A model generated the notes under the pieces. It made no database searches, was not told the origin of the DNA, and saw nothing but the letters and a program-made list of their open reading frames with translations. A stretch of 17,585 bases of DNA from Chloroflexota bacterium (GTDB lineage: Bacteria; Chloroflexota; Dehalococcoidia; GIF9; AB-539-J10), in contig DAOVBS010000003.1 of assembly GCA_030670425.1 (NCBI GenBank), positions 1 through 17,585 of the forward strand, read 5' to 3'. The position numbers were made by a program, and so were the translations under genes. Positions 1 to 6,324 of the stretch are shown one piece after another (position 1 is the stretch's first letter; each line of letters starts with the position of its first letter).

Positions 1-810
1 GTCCACGTCGAGCCCGGCATCAATCGCTGCCTGGACATAGGCAATGCCATTGGCCAGAGTGAAGGCGACCTCTTGCACTGCAGTGGAACCTGCTTCTCTA
101 ATGTGATATCCGCTGATGCTGATGGAGTTCCAACGCGGCACATTCCTGACGCAGTAGGAGATTATGTCGGTGGTTAGTCGCATCGACGGACGGGGAGGGA
201 AGATGTAGGTGCCCCGGGCGATGTAATCTTTGAGGGTATCATTCTGAACCGTGCCTGTGAGCTGGGCTGGTTCAACTCCCTGCTTCTTGCCAAGGACGAC
301 GTACATGGCAAGGAGACTTGGAGCTGTCGCGTTTATGGTCATCGAGGTGCTTACCTTGTCCAGAGGAATGTCCTGAAAGAGTATTTCCACATCCCGAAGG
401 GTGTCTATGGCCACACCTACTTTGCCTACCTCACCTCTCGCCAGCGGATGGTCTGAGTCGTAGCCTATCTGTGTGGGCAGGTGAAAAGCGACAGATAAGC
501 CCATTTGTCCCTCTGTTAGGAGCTTCTTGTAGCGTTTGTTAGTATCCTCGGCAGTGCCAAATCCGGCATATTGACGTATTGTCCATATCCTCCCTCGATA
601 CATGTTGGGTTGGAGCCCACGAGTGTAAGGATATTCGCCCGGATATCCCAATTCCCTGCTGTAGTCAGAGCTTGAGATGTCTTCGGGACCGTAGAAGGTG
701 TCAATCTCTATTCCCGAGGTCGTTTCGAATTTCTCCTGGCGTTCAGGAGAACGCTTCAGCACCGAAGCCAATGTACTGTCACGCCACTCCTGTTTGTTTT
801 CGCTTGCCAT
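1..810 (-). CDS. Methylmalonyl-CoA mutase large subunit, N-terminal part (cut by window edge)
   Basis: Reading back from the ATG at 810 gives 270 uninterrupted codons that run off the left edge, so the C-terminus is missing. The protein would be the adenosylcobalamin-dependent mutase TIM barrel interconverting (R)-methylmalonyl-CoA and succinyl-CoA. Visible family motifs are YPYTRG (60-65), WTIRQYAGF (76-84), GLSVAFHLPTQ (104-114), YDSDHP (117-122), SMTIN (156-160), QNDTLK (189-194) and SISGYH (231-236). Aligned by eye to the Propionibacterium enzyme, R79/Y81, R199 and H236 match its R87/Y89, R207 and H244. Y and R at those sites favour methylmalonyl-CoA over isobutyryl-CoA (which has F and Q). 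GGGAGG lies about 7 nt before the ATG. Whether a B12-binding domain is fused or separate cannot be seen. No gene lies between this start and the terminator at 919-951. Confidence 0.93.
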   Translation of the reverse strand, partial: MASENKQEWRDSTLASVLKRSPERQEKFETTSGIEIDTFYGPEDISSSDYSRELGYPGEYPYTRGLQPNMYRGRIWTIRQYAGFGTAEDTNKRYKKLLTEGQMGLSVAFHLPTQIGYDSDHPLARGEVGKVGVAIDTLRDVEILFQDIPLDKVSTSMTINATAPSLLAMYVVLGKKQGVEPAQLTGTVQNDTLKDYIARGTYIFPPRPSMRLTTDIISYCVRNVPRWNSISISGYHIREAGSTAVQEVAFTLANGIAYVQAAIDAGLDVD

Positions 811-918
811 GCTGTTTCCCTCCCTCTGGGCACCTGTAGACGTTATGGACTATTCGCGGATTATTTTATCACAAGAGGGTTGGTCGACGTCTTCCTGTTG
901 ACGCGGTGCACCCCATAG

Positions 919-951
919 ACAATAGCCAAGACCATAGGTCTTGGCTATTGT
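919..951 (-). terminator. Perfect 15-bp inverted repeat, probable terminator of the nfeD-slipin operon
   Basis: Bases 919-933 and 937-951 are exact reverse complements around a 3-nt ATA loop. The hairpin begins 30 nt downstream of the slipin stop codon on the minus strand and before the mutase start, where an operon-ending terminator is expected. No good T run follows on the minus strand, so it may be a weak or factor-assisted terminator or an mRNA-stabilising hairpin. Confidence 0.55.
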
Positions 952-981
952 TCTGCTATACGGAAGCTGTACCTAGCTTCT

Positions 982-1749
982 CTACTTCTTGTCGGAGTTT
1001 GCTCCGCTCAGGAATGGAGTCAGCAAGTCGATGGGCAAGGGGAAGATTATGGTATTGGTTCTCTCTGTAGCAATGCTGGTCATCGCTTGCAGGTAGCGAA
1101 GCTGCAACGCTGAAGGCTCTGTAGCTATGACTTTGGCAGCCATAGCCAGCTTTTCGGCTGCCTGATATTCACCTTCGGCATGAACAACCTTGGCTCGCCT
1201 GTCTCGCTCGGCTTCAGCCTGAGCTGCCATGGCCCGCTGCATTGTCTCTGGCAATTCCACATCTTTGACCTCCACCATGCTTACCTTTATTCCCCAGGGA
1301 TTCGTGCCTTCGTCAACCACCACCTGTATCTTCTCGTTGAGCCGCTCTCGATGAGCTAGCAGTTCATCCAGCTCAGATTGTCCCACGACATTGCGCAGGG
1401 TAGTGGCAGCAAGCAAAGAGGTTGCCTTGATGTAGTCAAGCACCTTGAGAATGGCGTCGGCTGGGTCGACCACGCGGAAGTAGATGACGGCATCAACTGT
1501 AACGGTCACGTTGTCCATAGTCATGCACTCTTGTTGAGGCACGTCCATAGTGATCACGCGCTGGTCAACCTTTCTGATGCGCTCGATGAATGGTATGATG
1601 ACAACAAGCCCGGGACCTCTGAGCCCCACGAACCTGCCCAAACGGAAAACGCCTCCTCTTTCGTACTCCTGAACGATCTTCAGAGCTGCTGAAAGAACCA
1701 TTATCACCGCCAGTGCGATGATGAAGTAAATGATCCAGCCTAATTCCAT
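982..1749 (-). CDS. Slipin, stomatin/prohibitin (SPFH, band 7) family membrane protein
   Basis: This is a 255-residue membrane-anchored scaffold protein of the slipin subgroup. An N-terminal hydrophobic helix covers about residues 5-23, then the SPFH domain (about 24-180) with typical stretches such as EYERGGVFRLGR (29-40), RGPGL (44-48) and VDQRVITMDVP (61-71). A charged Ala/Glu-rich coiled-coil segment follows (about 172-210), and the end is hydrophobic, NTIIFPLPIDLL (232-243), before a short polar tail. Slipins assemble as oligomers in membrane microdomains; NfeD-type proteases are their known partners. The ATG follows the short-nfeD stop by one base, and AAGGAGG inside the end of that gene serves as ribosome site, so the two are translationally coupled. 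It is the last gene of the operon. The physiological role here is not known. Confidence 0.93.
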   Translation of the reverse strand: MELGWIIYFIIALAVIMVLSAALKIVQEYERGGVFRLGRFVGLRGPGLVVIIPFIERIRKVDQRVITMDVPQQECMTMDNVTVTVDAVIYFRVVDPADAILKVLDYIKATSLLAATTLRNVVGQSELDELLAHRERLNEKIQVVVDEGTNPWGIKVSMVEVKDVELPETMQRAMAAQAEAERDRRAKVVHAEGEYQAAEKLAMAAKVIATEPSALQLRYLQAMTSIATERTNTIIFPLPIDLLTPFLSGANSDKK

Positions 1750-1750
1750 A

Positions 1751-2059
1751 TTATTCGTCCTCCTTTTCTTTTCTGCGAACCCATAGTCTCAAACCTTCTA
1801 TCTTTGTTATGATCACCTCCTCTCCAGATCTTATCCTGTTACCTTCAGCGATGGCTGTCCAGAGCTCACCTTCAGCCAGGACCGTCCCCCTGGGATTGAG
1901 GGCCGTCTGTGTTTGGGCCACTTTCCCTATCATATCTTCCGTGCCAGCGGATAGCTTCCGCCGCTGACTCCTAATAACGGCAAAGATGCAGAAGACGAAG
2001 AAAGCGCCCATCAGGATTATGCCTACGATGAGTGGCTCCCTCATTTGGCTTAGTTCCAT
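1751..2059 (-). CDS. Short NfeD-like protein (one membrane helix plus OB-fold)
   Basis: A 102-residue protein with an N-terminal membrane helix (about residues 10-28) and a C-terminal NfeD-type OB-fold, without the protease domain. The start is taken as ATG at 2059, because GAGGAG lies 10 nt upstream of it; an in-frame TTG at 2068 lies only 1 nt from the same ribosome site. NfeD OB-fold proteins are thought to bind slipins or stabilise their assembly. The OB-fold closely matches that of the adjacent long NfeD: GTV, AEGELWTA and GEEVIITK are shared, and I count 39 of 67 aligned positions identical by eye. That suggests the gene arose by copying the 3' end of its neighbour. It is coupled to the slipin gene downstream with one base between them and starts 22 nt after the long nfeD stop. 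Confidence 0.88.
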   Translation of the reverse strand: MELSQMREPLIVGIILMGAFFVFCIFAVIRSQRRKLSAGTEDMIGKVAQTQTALNPRGTVLAEGELWTAIAEGNRIRSGEEVIITKIEGLRLWVRRKEKEDE

Positions 2060-2081
2060 ATGCAGCAAACTCCTCTCTATG

Positions 2082-3401
2082 CTATTTCTTGGATTTCCTC
2101 GCTACCCATAGCTTCAAGTCCTCTACCTTGGTTATGATCACTTCCTCTCCTGGCGCTATCTTCTCGTCTTCGGATGTAGCTGTCCACAGTTCACCCTCAG
2201 CCGAGACTGTGCCTGTAGGCTCCAAGGGTGTCTTGGCTCTGGCCGGTCTTCCTATCATTCCTTCGGCCCCCGTAGCCTTGCGGCGCCTCTGGCCTCGAAC
2301 GATAGCACCTATGACGAAAATGGCGAAGGCGGAGACGGCAACCGCTATTCCGGCAATCAGGCCGCGATTGACTTCTATTCCCGGGCTATGGCTGAATAGC
2401 ATCAAGGATCCAAAAACGAAAGACGTCACGCCTCCAGCAGTCAGCAGGCCAAAGCTGGTGGTGAAATACTCGGCGACGAAAAGCCCGACAGCCAGCAGGA
2501 TGAGCGCTGCACCTCCCCAGTAGGCGTTCAATACTCCTAGAGAGTAGAAGGCCAGAAACAGGCTGATCCCACCGAACACCCCGGGAAATATCAGCCCCGG
2601 ACTGGAAATCTCCGTGATGAGCCCTATGGTGGCCAGGGTGAACAACAAATAGGCGATATTCGGGTCACTGATGACCTGCAAGAAGTTCTCAATGGCGTTC
2701 ATTTCATTTCTGGCCGTTTCAAAGCCTTCGCCATCAATATCAATGGTGACTTCCTCGCCATTGGCCAGGGTGAGTTCCCATCCGTCGACTTGAGAAATGA
2801 GACTCTCCAGTGTGTCGGCCCGCAGGTCAATAAGGTTGGCCTCCAGGGCATCGACATCAGTAAAGGACTTACTTTCCGTCACGGCCAGCTCAGCCTCCTC
2901 CATGTTGCGACCCCGGTCTTCAGCTATGGTTCTCATCCACTTGGCCGAGAACTCGGTTATCTTCTTCATCTGATCTTCCGGTATCTGCTGCTCTCCGACG
3001 GACACGGGATGGGCTGCGCCTATAGTAGTGCCCGGGGTCATGGCGGCTATATGGGAGGATAAAGTGATGAAAGTCCCTGCTGAAGCAGCCCACGCTCCCT
3101 TGGGAGAGACGTAGACTATGATAGGCACGTTGGCGTTCATGATTCTCTGCACTATGTCCTCTGTTGTAGTGAGGAGCCCTCCTGGCGTGTTCAACTCGAT
3201 AATGCAGGCGGCGGCGTTTTCCTCCTCGGCACGTTGGATGCCGCGGTCGATGTATTGAGCTATCACTGGCACGATGGTGCCTTCAACATGGAGGACTTCG
3301 ACCGTCGGGCTGGAGGCGCTGGCTGGACTGCCTGCTAGAGTTGCAGTCACTACGAGGCCAAGCAGGACAAGGAAGGAAATCCGGAGTAGGGTTCTACGCA
3401 T
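2082..3401 (-). CDS. nfeD: Long NfeD, membrane-bound ClpP-class serine protease
   Basis: A 439-residue protein. A signal peptide or anchor covers residues 1-30 (MRRT, hydrophobic core, then ASAS). A ClpP-class protease domain spans about 34-235, a multi-helix membrane region about 235-370, and a C-terminal OB-fold about 375-436. In the protease domain the probable nucleophile is S107 in AASAGTF, preceded by the NTPGG loop (71-75). K146 or K147 lies at the spacing of the lysine in the Ser-Lys dyad of the Pyrococcus homologue PH1510. Members of this family cleave the C-terminus of the partner slipin. It is the first gene of a three-gene operon with short nfeD and slipin, and its own promoter is visible upstream. 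A GAAGGT ribosome site lies about 11 nt before the ATG. Confidence 0.93.
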   Translation of the reverse strand: MRRTLLRISFLVLLGLVVTATLAGSPASASSPTVEVLHVEGTIVPVIAQYIDRGIQRAEEENAAACIIELNTPGGLLTTTEDIVQRIMNANVPIIVYVSPKGAWAASAGTFITLSSHIAAMTPGTTIGAAHPVSVGEQQIPEDQMKKITEFSAKWMRTIAEDRGRNMEEAELAVTESKSFTDVDALEANLIDLRADTLESLISQVDGWELTLANGEEVTIDIDGEGFETARNEMNAIENFLQVISDPNIAYLLFTLATIGLITEISSPGLIFPGVFGGISLFLAFYSLGVLNAYWGGAALILLAVGLFVAEYFTTSFGLLTAGGVTSFVFGSLMLFSHSPGIEVNRGLIAGIAVAVSAFAIFVIGAIVRGQRRRKATGAEGMIGRPARAKTPLEPTGTVSAEGELWTATSEDEKIAPGEEVIITKVEDLKLWVARKSKK

Positions 3402-3421
3402 TACATACCGACCTTCGGGTA

Positions 3422-3450
3422 ATTATAGACTACGGAGCCAAAAGGAACAA
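3422..3450 (-). promoter_or_regulatory. Sigma70-like promoter for the nfeD-nfeD-slipin operon
   Basis: On the minus strand a perfect TATAAT (3422-3427) is preceded, with 17-nt spacing, by TTGTTC (3445-3450). Expected transcript start is about 3415, giving a short leader before the ATG at 3401. The -35 match is partial (3 of 6), so the call rests mainly on the -10 box, spacing and position. Confidence 0.5.
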
Positions 3451-3599
3451 ATCCGAGGCGATCCTTTGTCGCCTGGTGTGATGCTGGGCGAGATCAGGGG
3501 GAAAGGGCCTGTGTGAATCAGCGGCATGGATTGCTCCTGACAGCGGCGCCAGTGTGTCAAAGGTGATATCGTATCGAAGTACTGAACGTGGACGTCTCA

Positions 3600-3628
3600 T
3601 TGAAGGACAGGGTAGCTTGGTGTAGAAT
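3600..3628 (+). promoter_or_regulatory. Sigma70-like promoter for the his operon
   Basis: TTGAAG (3600-3605) and TAGAAT (3623-3628) are separated by 17 nt, directly upstream of hisZ. Transcription would start near 3635, about 16 nt before the ATG. That leaves no room for a T-box, riboswitch or attenuator leader, so if this promoter is the main one, histidine control would be at the enzyme level or by an unseen operator. Confidence 0.5.
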
Positions 3629-3651
3629 TAGGCGAAATCTGGCAGGTGAAT

Positions 3652-4887
3652 ATGGAAAATCATAAGTGTAAGGGAATGAGAGACCTGCTTCCTGACGATA
3701 TGCTGCGCTTCCGCCATATCGAAGATCTCTTCCGTGATTGCTGCCGCAAATGTGACTACCAGGAGGTGAGAACACCGACGCTGGAGTACCTACATCTCTT
3801 TACCGCTGTAGGAACCCTCACCCCTAGCATGCTGGGCAAGGTGTACTCCTTTCTAGATTGGGATGGCTGGAGTGGGGAAAGGGTCGTTCTGCGCCCGGAT
3901 AGCACTATCCCTGTCGCCAGGCTCTACGTGGAGAACCTGAGCGAGCATGAACAAGCCAAGCTCTTCTACGTTAGCAATAGCTTTGTTTTTGAGGGAACCG
4001 GCCGGAAGAACCGAGAGCGTTGGCAGTGCGGCGCTGAGTTCATAGGTGGCGTCAAGCTGGCAGCGGATGCAGAGACCATCTCACTGGCCGTAGAGGTGGT
4101 GAACAGACTCGGCCTGAGCGATGTCAGGTTGCAGTTGTCGCACGCTGGTCTGGTCAAGGCACTGATCAGAGAACTGAACCTCGGAGCTGGCGAGGAGGCC
4201 GAGGTAATCGGCCGTATCCTGGATGGAGACTGGGAAGCGTTGTCTGAAGCGAAGTCGACTAGGGCTGAGCTGGACAGGTTTCTGTCTCCTCTGCTCAATC
4301 TGAGAGGGAAGTCAGGAAGTTTCCTGCGAAACGTGAGAGCCTTGTCTCCCACGGCCTCCGCAAGCTTCAAGTCGAGTCTGGATGATTTCATAGGCATCGC
4401 TACGTTGCTGGATGACTTGGACTGCGACTATGAAATTGATATCACGGCGATACGGAGTTTTGAGTACTATACCGGGGTTTGCTTTCGGTTACTATCCGAC
4501 GGTGAGACAATAGGTGGGGGAGGGAGATACGATGATCTGATCCCGCTCATGAGCGGAAAGAGCACTCCTGCTTGCGGATTCGCCCTTTACATTGATCCCA
4601 TAATGAGGTTGTTGTCGTACAAAGGAGAGGACAGGTCCAGAGTACTGATTGTGGGCGAACGACCTGTCCCGGAGACAGTAAAGGTATGCTTCACGCTCGC
4701 TAAGTCGCTTCGTGACGTGGACTGTGTGGCAGCAGTCGACTTCCAAAGACGGGAACCTTCAGGTTATCGCTGGGTTGTCTCGGTTTCGGGAGAAGCTGCG
4801 CCCAAATTTGCTGTCACTGATTTGGAACGAAAGGAACAGCAGAATGTGTCCTCCCCAGCGGCAGTTCTCAGTATTGTGAGCGGGTAG
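3652..4887 (+). CDS. hisZ: ATP phosphoribosyltransferase regulatory subunit HisZ (HisRS-like)
   Basis: About 411 residues related to the catalytic core of histidyl-tRNA synthetase. Class II synthetase-like motifs are KGMRDLLP (7-14), RPDSTIPVAR (81-90), the HisRS-type RSFEYYTGVCF (268-278) and GGGGRYDDL (288-296). HisZ has no aminoacylation role; it binds short-form HisG, is needed for its activity and transmits histidine feedback. The identification rests on position 9 nt before hisG plus divergence from real HisRS in the active-site region (WQCGAEF around 124-130). The C-terminal ~85 residues, from VLIVGERP (331), resemble a reduced anticodon-binding-type domain; many HisZ proteins lack this. 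The start is taken as ATG 3652 with AGGTGA just upstream; GTG at 3646 overlaps that ribosome site. A divergent HisRS is the main alternative, but the operon argues against it. Confidence 0.88.
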   Translation: MENHKCKGMRDLLPDDMLRFRHIEDLFRDCCRKCDYQEVRTPTLEYLHLFTAVGTLTPSMLGKVYSFLDWDGWSGERVVLRPDSTIPVARLYVENLSEHEQAKLFYVSNSFVFEGTGRKNRERWQCGAEFIGGVKLAADAETISLAVEVVNRLGLSDVRLQLSHAGLVKALIRELNLGAGEEAEVIGRILDGDWEALSEAKSTRAELDRFLSPLLNLRGKSGSFLRNVRALSPTASASFKSSLDDFIGIATLLDDLDCDYEIDITAIRSFEYYTGVCFRLLSDGETIGGGGRYDDLIPLMSGKSTPACGFALYIDPIMRLLSYKGEDRSRVLIVGERPVPETVKVCFTLAKSLRDVDCVAAVDFQRREPSGYRWVVSVSGEAAPKFAVTDLERKEQQNVSSPAAVLSIVSG

Positions 4888-4896
4888 ATTCCATCC

Positions 4897-6324
4897 GTGA
4901 GGCATCAATCGAACTCGGTCAGGCTTGCCCTTCCCAAAGGTAGGTTTTTGTCGCCTACGGCTGATTTGCTGAACGGGATTGCTCTGGGCTTCGAGGACTA
5001 TGACAGCGGGACGAGGCGGTATCGCCTTCAATCCCCGAGGTATCCTTTTCTCTCGGCCAAGGTCCTCCAGGAAAGAGATATCTGCGTACAGGTGGCCGTA
5101 GGCAACTATGAACTGGGAATATGCGGCTCGGACTGGATTGAGGAGCTGCAGGCAGGCTATCCTGCGAGCACCTTGGTGAGATTACTCGGGCTCAACTATG
5201 GCGATGGCAGCCTATATCTCGTGGCTAGCTGTCACTCAGGCATATCCGATGTCGGCGATCTTGTAGGCCGGCAAGGCACTTGGCGCATAGTGAGTGAGTA
5301 CTCCAATTTGACTCAAGCCCTCACTTCGAACCTGAGGTTGAGGAGTTTCAGGATCTTTCCGGTATGGGGAGCAGCAGGGGCCTATCTTCCAGAAGATGCC
5401 GACCTCGCTGTGCTGTGGGCAAGGAATGAAAAGGAGGTAGAGTCCCAGGGCTTGTTTCCCCTCATGGAGTTGTTCCCGGTGCAGGCCTTTCTCATTGCCA
5501 ACCGTGATCAGTTGGAGAACAAGGATGTCAGCCCGATACTGGATTGCTTTGGGCCCAGCACTATCTCCAGGCCCCGAACTGTTGCCCTAGGCAAGCCGAG
5601 TGTGGCGGCGAGATCAGCCGCTTCTCTTTCGCAAGGGCAAGAGAAAGGGGTCAAACTGGCTTTGCCTGACGGGCATCAGAAAGCGCCCACTTCCCAGTTC
5701 CTGGAACGAGCGGGGCTCAAGATAGAGGGGTATTCGGGTAAGACATCGGAGCGCCGCCTTTCCGCCGACCTAGAGTGGCTGAGCATTAAGGTCATCCGGC
5801 CGCAGGATATGCCCCTGCACGTAGCCAACGGCAATTTTGACCTGGCCGTGACTGGAAGAGACTGGCTGCTGGAACACCTGTATCGTTTTCCATCGAGCCC
5901 GGTAATTGAATTGCTCGATCTGGGCTTTGGGAAAGTGAAGATTGTGGCGGCGCTGGCCCAGGAGACATCCGTGGCCGATATCGCTGACTTGAGGGCGCTT
6001 GTTCAAGCTGGCAAGCTCAGTCCTCTTAGAGTGGCCTCGGAATATGTGAACATCGCGGACAAATATCTCAGGGACAATCATATCAGTTCGTACAGGTTGA
6101 TACCGACCTGGGGAGCCAGTGAGGCTTTCCTGCCTGAAGATGCTGACTTGCTCATAGACAATACCCAAACAGGAAAGACATTGGCTGAACACAACCTGAG
6201 AGTCATTGATGTTCTCTTGAGATCATCAGCCTGCCTGATCGGGAACGAACACAGCATCAGTTCCCCTGACAGGCGGGGAAAGATAGAATCTGTTGTGGCT
6301 ATGCTCCGGAGAGGGCTAGAGTGA
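4897..6324 (+). CDS. hisG: Tandem double-domain ATP phosphoribosyltransferase (HisG-HisG fusion)
   Basis: This 475-residue protein catalyses, by family, the first histidine step: ATP + PRPP to phosphoribosyl-ATP + PPi. A short-form HisG is about 200-230 residues; here two HisG units lie in one frame, A (about 7-220) and B (about 250-475), joined by a ~30-residue Ala/Ser-rich linker. They align along their length: RLALPKGR/KLALPDGH, GICGSDW/AVTGRDW, VSEYSNL/ASEYVNI, VWGAAGAYLPEDADL/TWGASEAFLPEDADL. B keeps the PRPP loop DNTQTGKTL (421-429) and VR-x-x-D (R301, D304). A has LAVLWARNEKEV at the loop position and Q58 for the Arg, but keeps LPKGR (12-16), which B has lost. There is no ACT domain as in long-form HisG. 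GTG start with a weak ribosome site, 9 nt after hisZ; its TGA overlaps the hisD GTG. The ATP-PRT assignment is firm; the A/B division of labour is inferred. Confidence 0.9.
   Translation: MRHQSNSVRLALPKGRFLSPTADLLNGIALGFEDYDSGTRRYRLQSPRYPFLSAKVLQERDICVQVAVGNYELGICGSDWIEELQAGYPASTLVRLLGLNYGDGSLYLVASCHSGISDVGDLVGRQGTWRIVSEYSNLTQALTSNLRLRSFRIFPVWGAAGAYLPEDADLAVLWARNEKEVESQGLFPLMELFPVQAFLIANRDQLENKDVSPILDCFGPSTISRPRTVALGKPSVAARSAASLSQGQEKGVKLALPDGHQKAPTSQFLERAGLKIEGYSGKTSERRLSADLEWLSIKVIRPQDMPLHVANGNFDLAVTGRDWLLEHLYRFPSSPVIELLDLGFGKVKIVAALAQETSVADIADLRALVQAGKLSPLRVASEYVNIADKYLRDNHISSYRLIPTWGASEAFLPEDADLLIDNTQTGKTLAEHNLRVIDVLLRSSACLIGNEHSISSPDRRGKIESVVAMLRRGLE

Noticed and set aside
811..918. Promoter of the mutase gene (TAAAAT at 863-868 on the minus strand)
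   Set aside because: No matching -35 at 16-18 nt; too weak to call.
2032..2523. A 163-codon plus-strand open frame
   Set aside because: It lies opposite the conserved OB-fold and membrane part of the two NfeD genes and reads as low-complexity antisense.
3402..3651. T-box, attenuator or riboswitch upstream of the his operon
   Set aside because: The best promoter leaves only about 16 nt of leader, and I see no histidine codon run or T-box core sequence.
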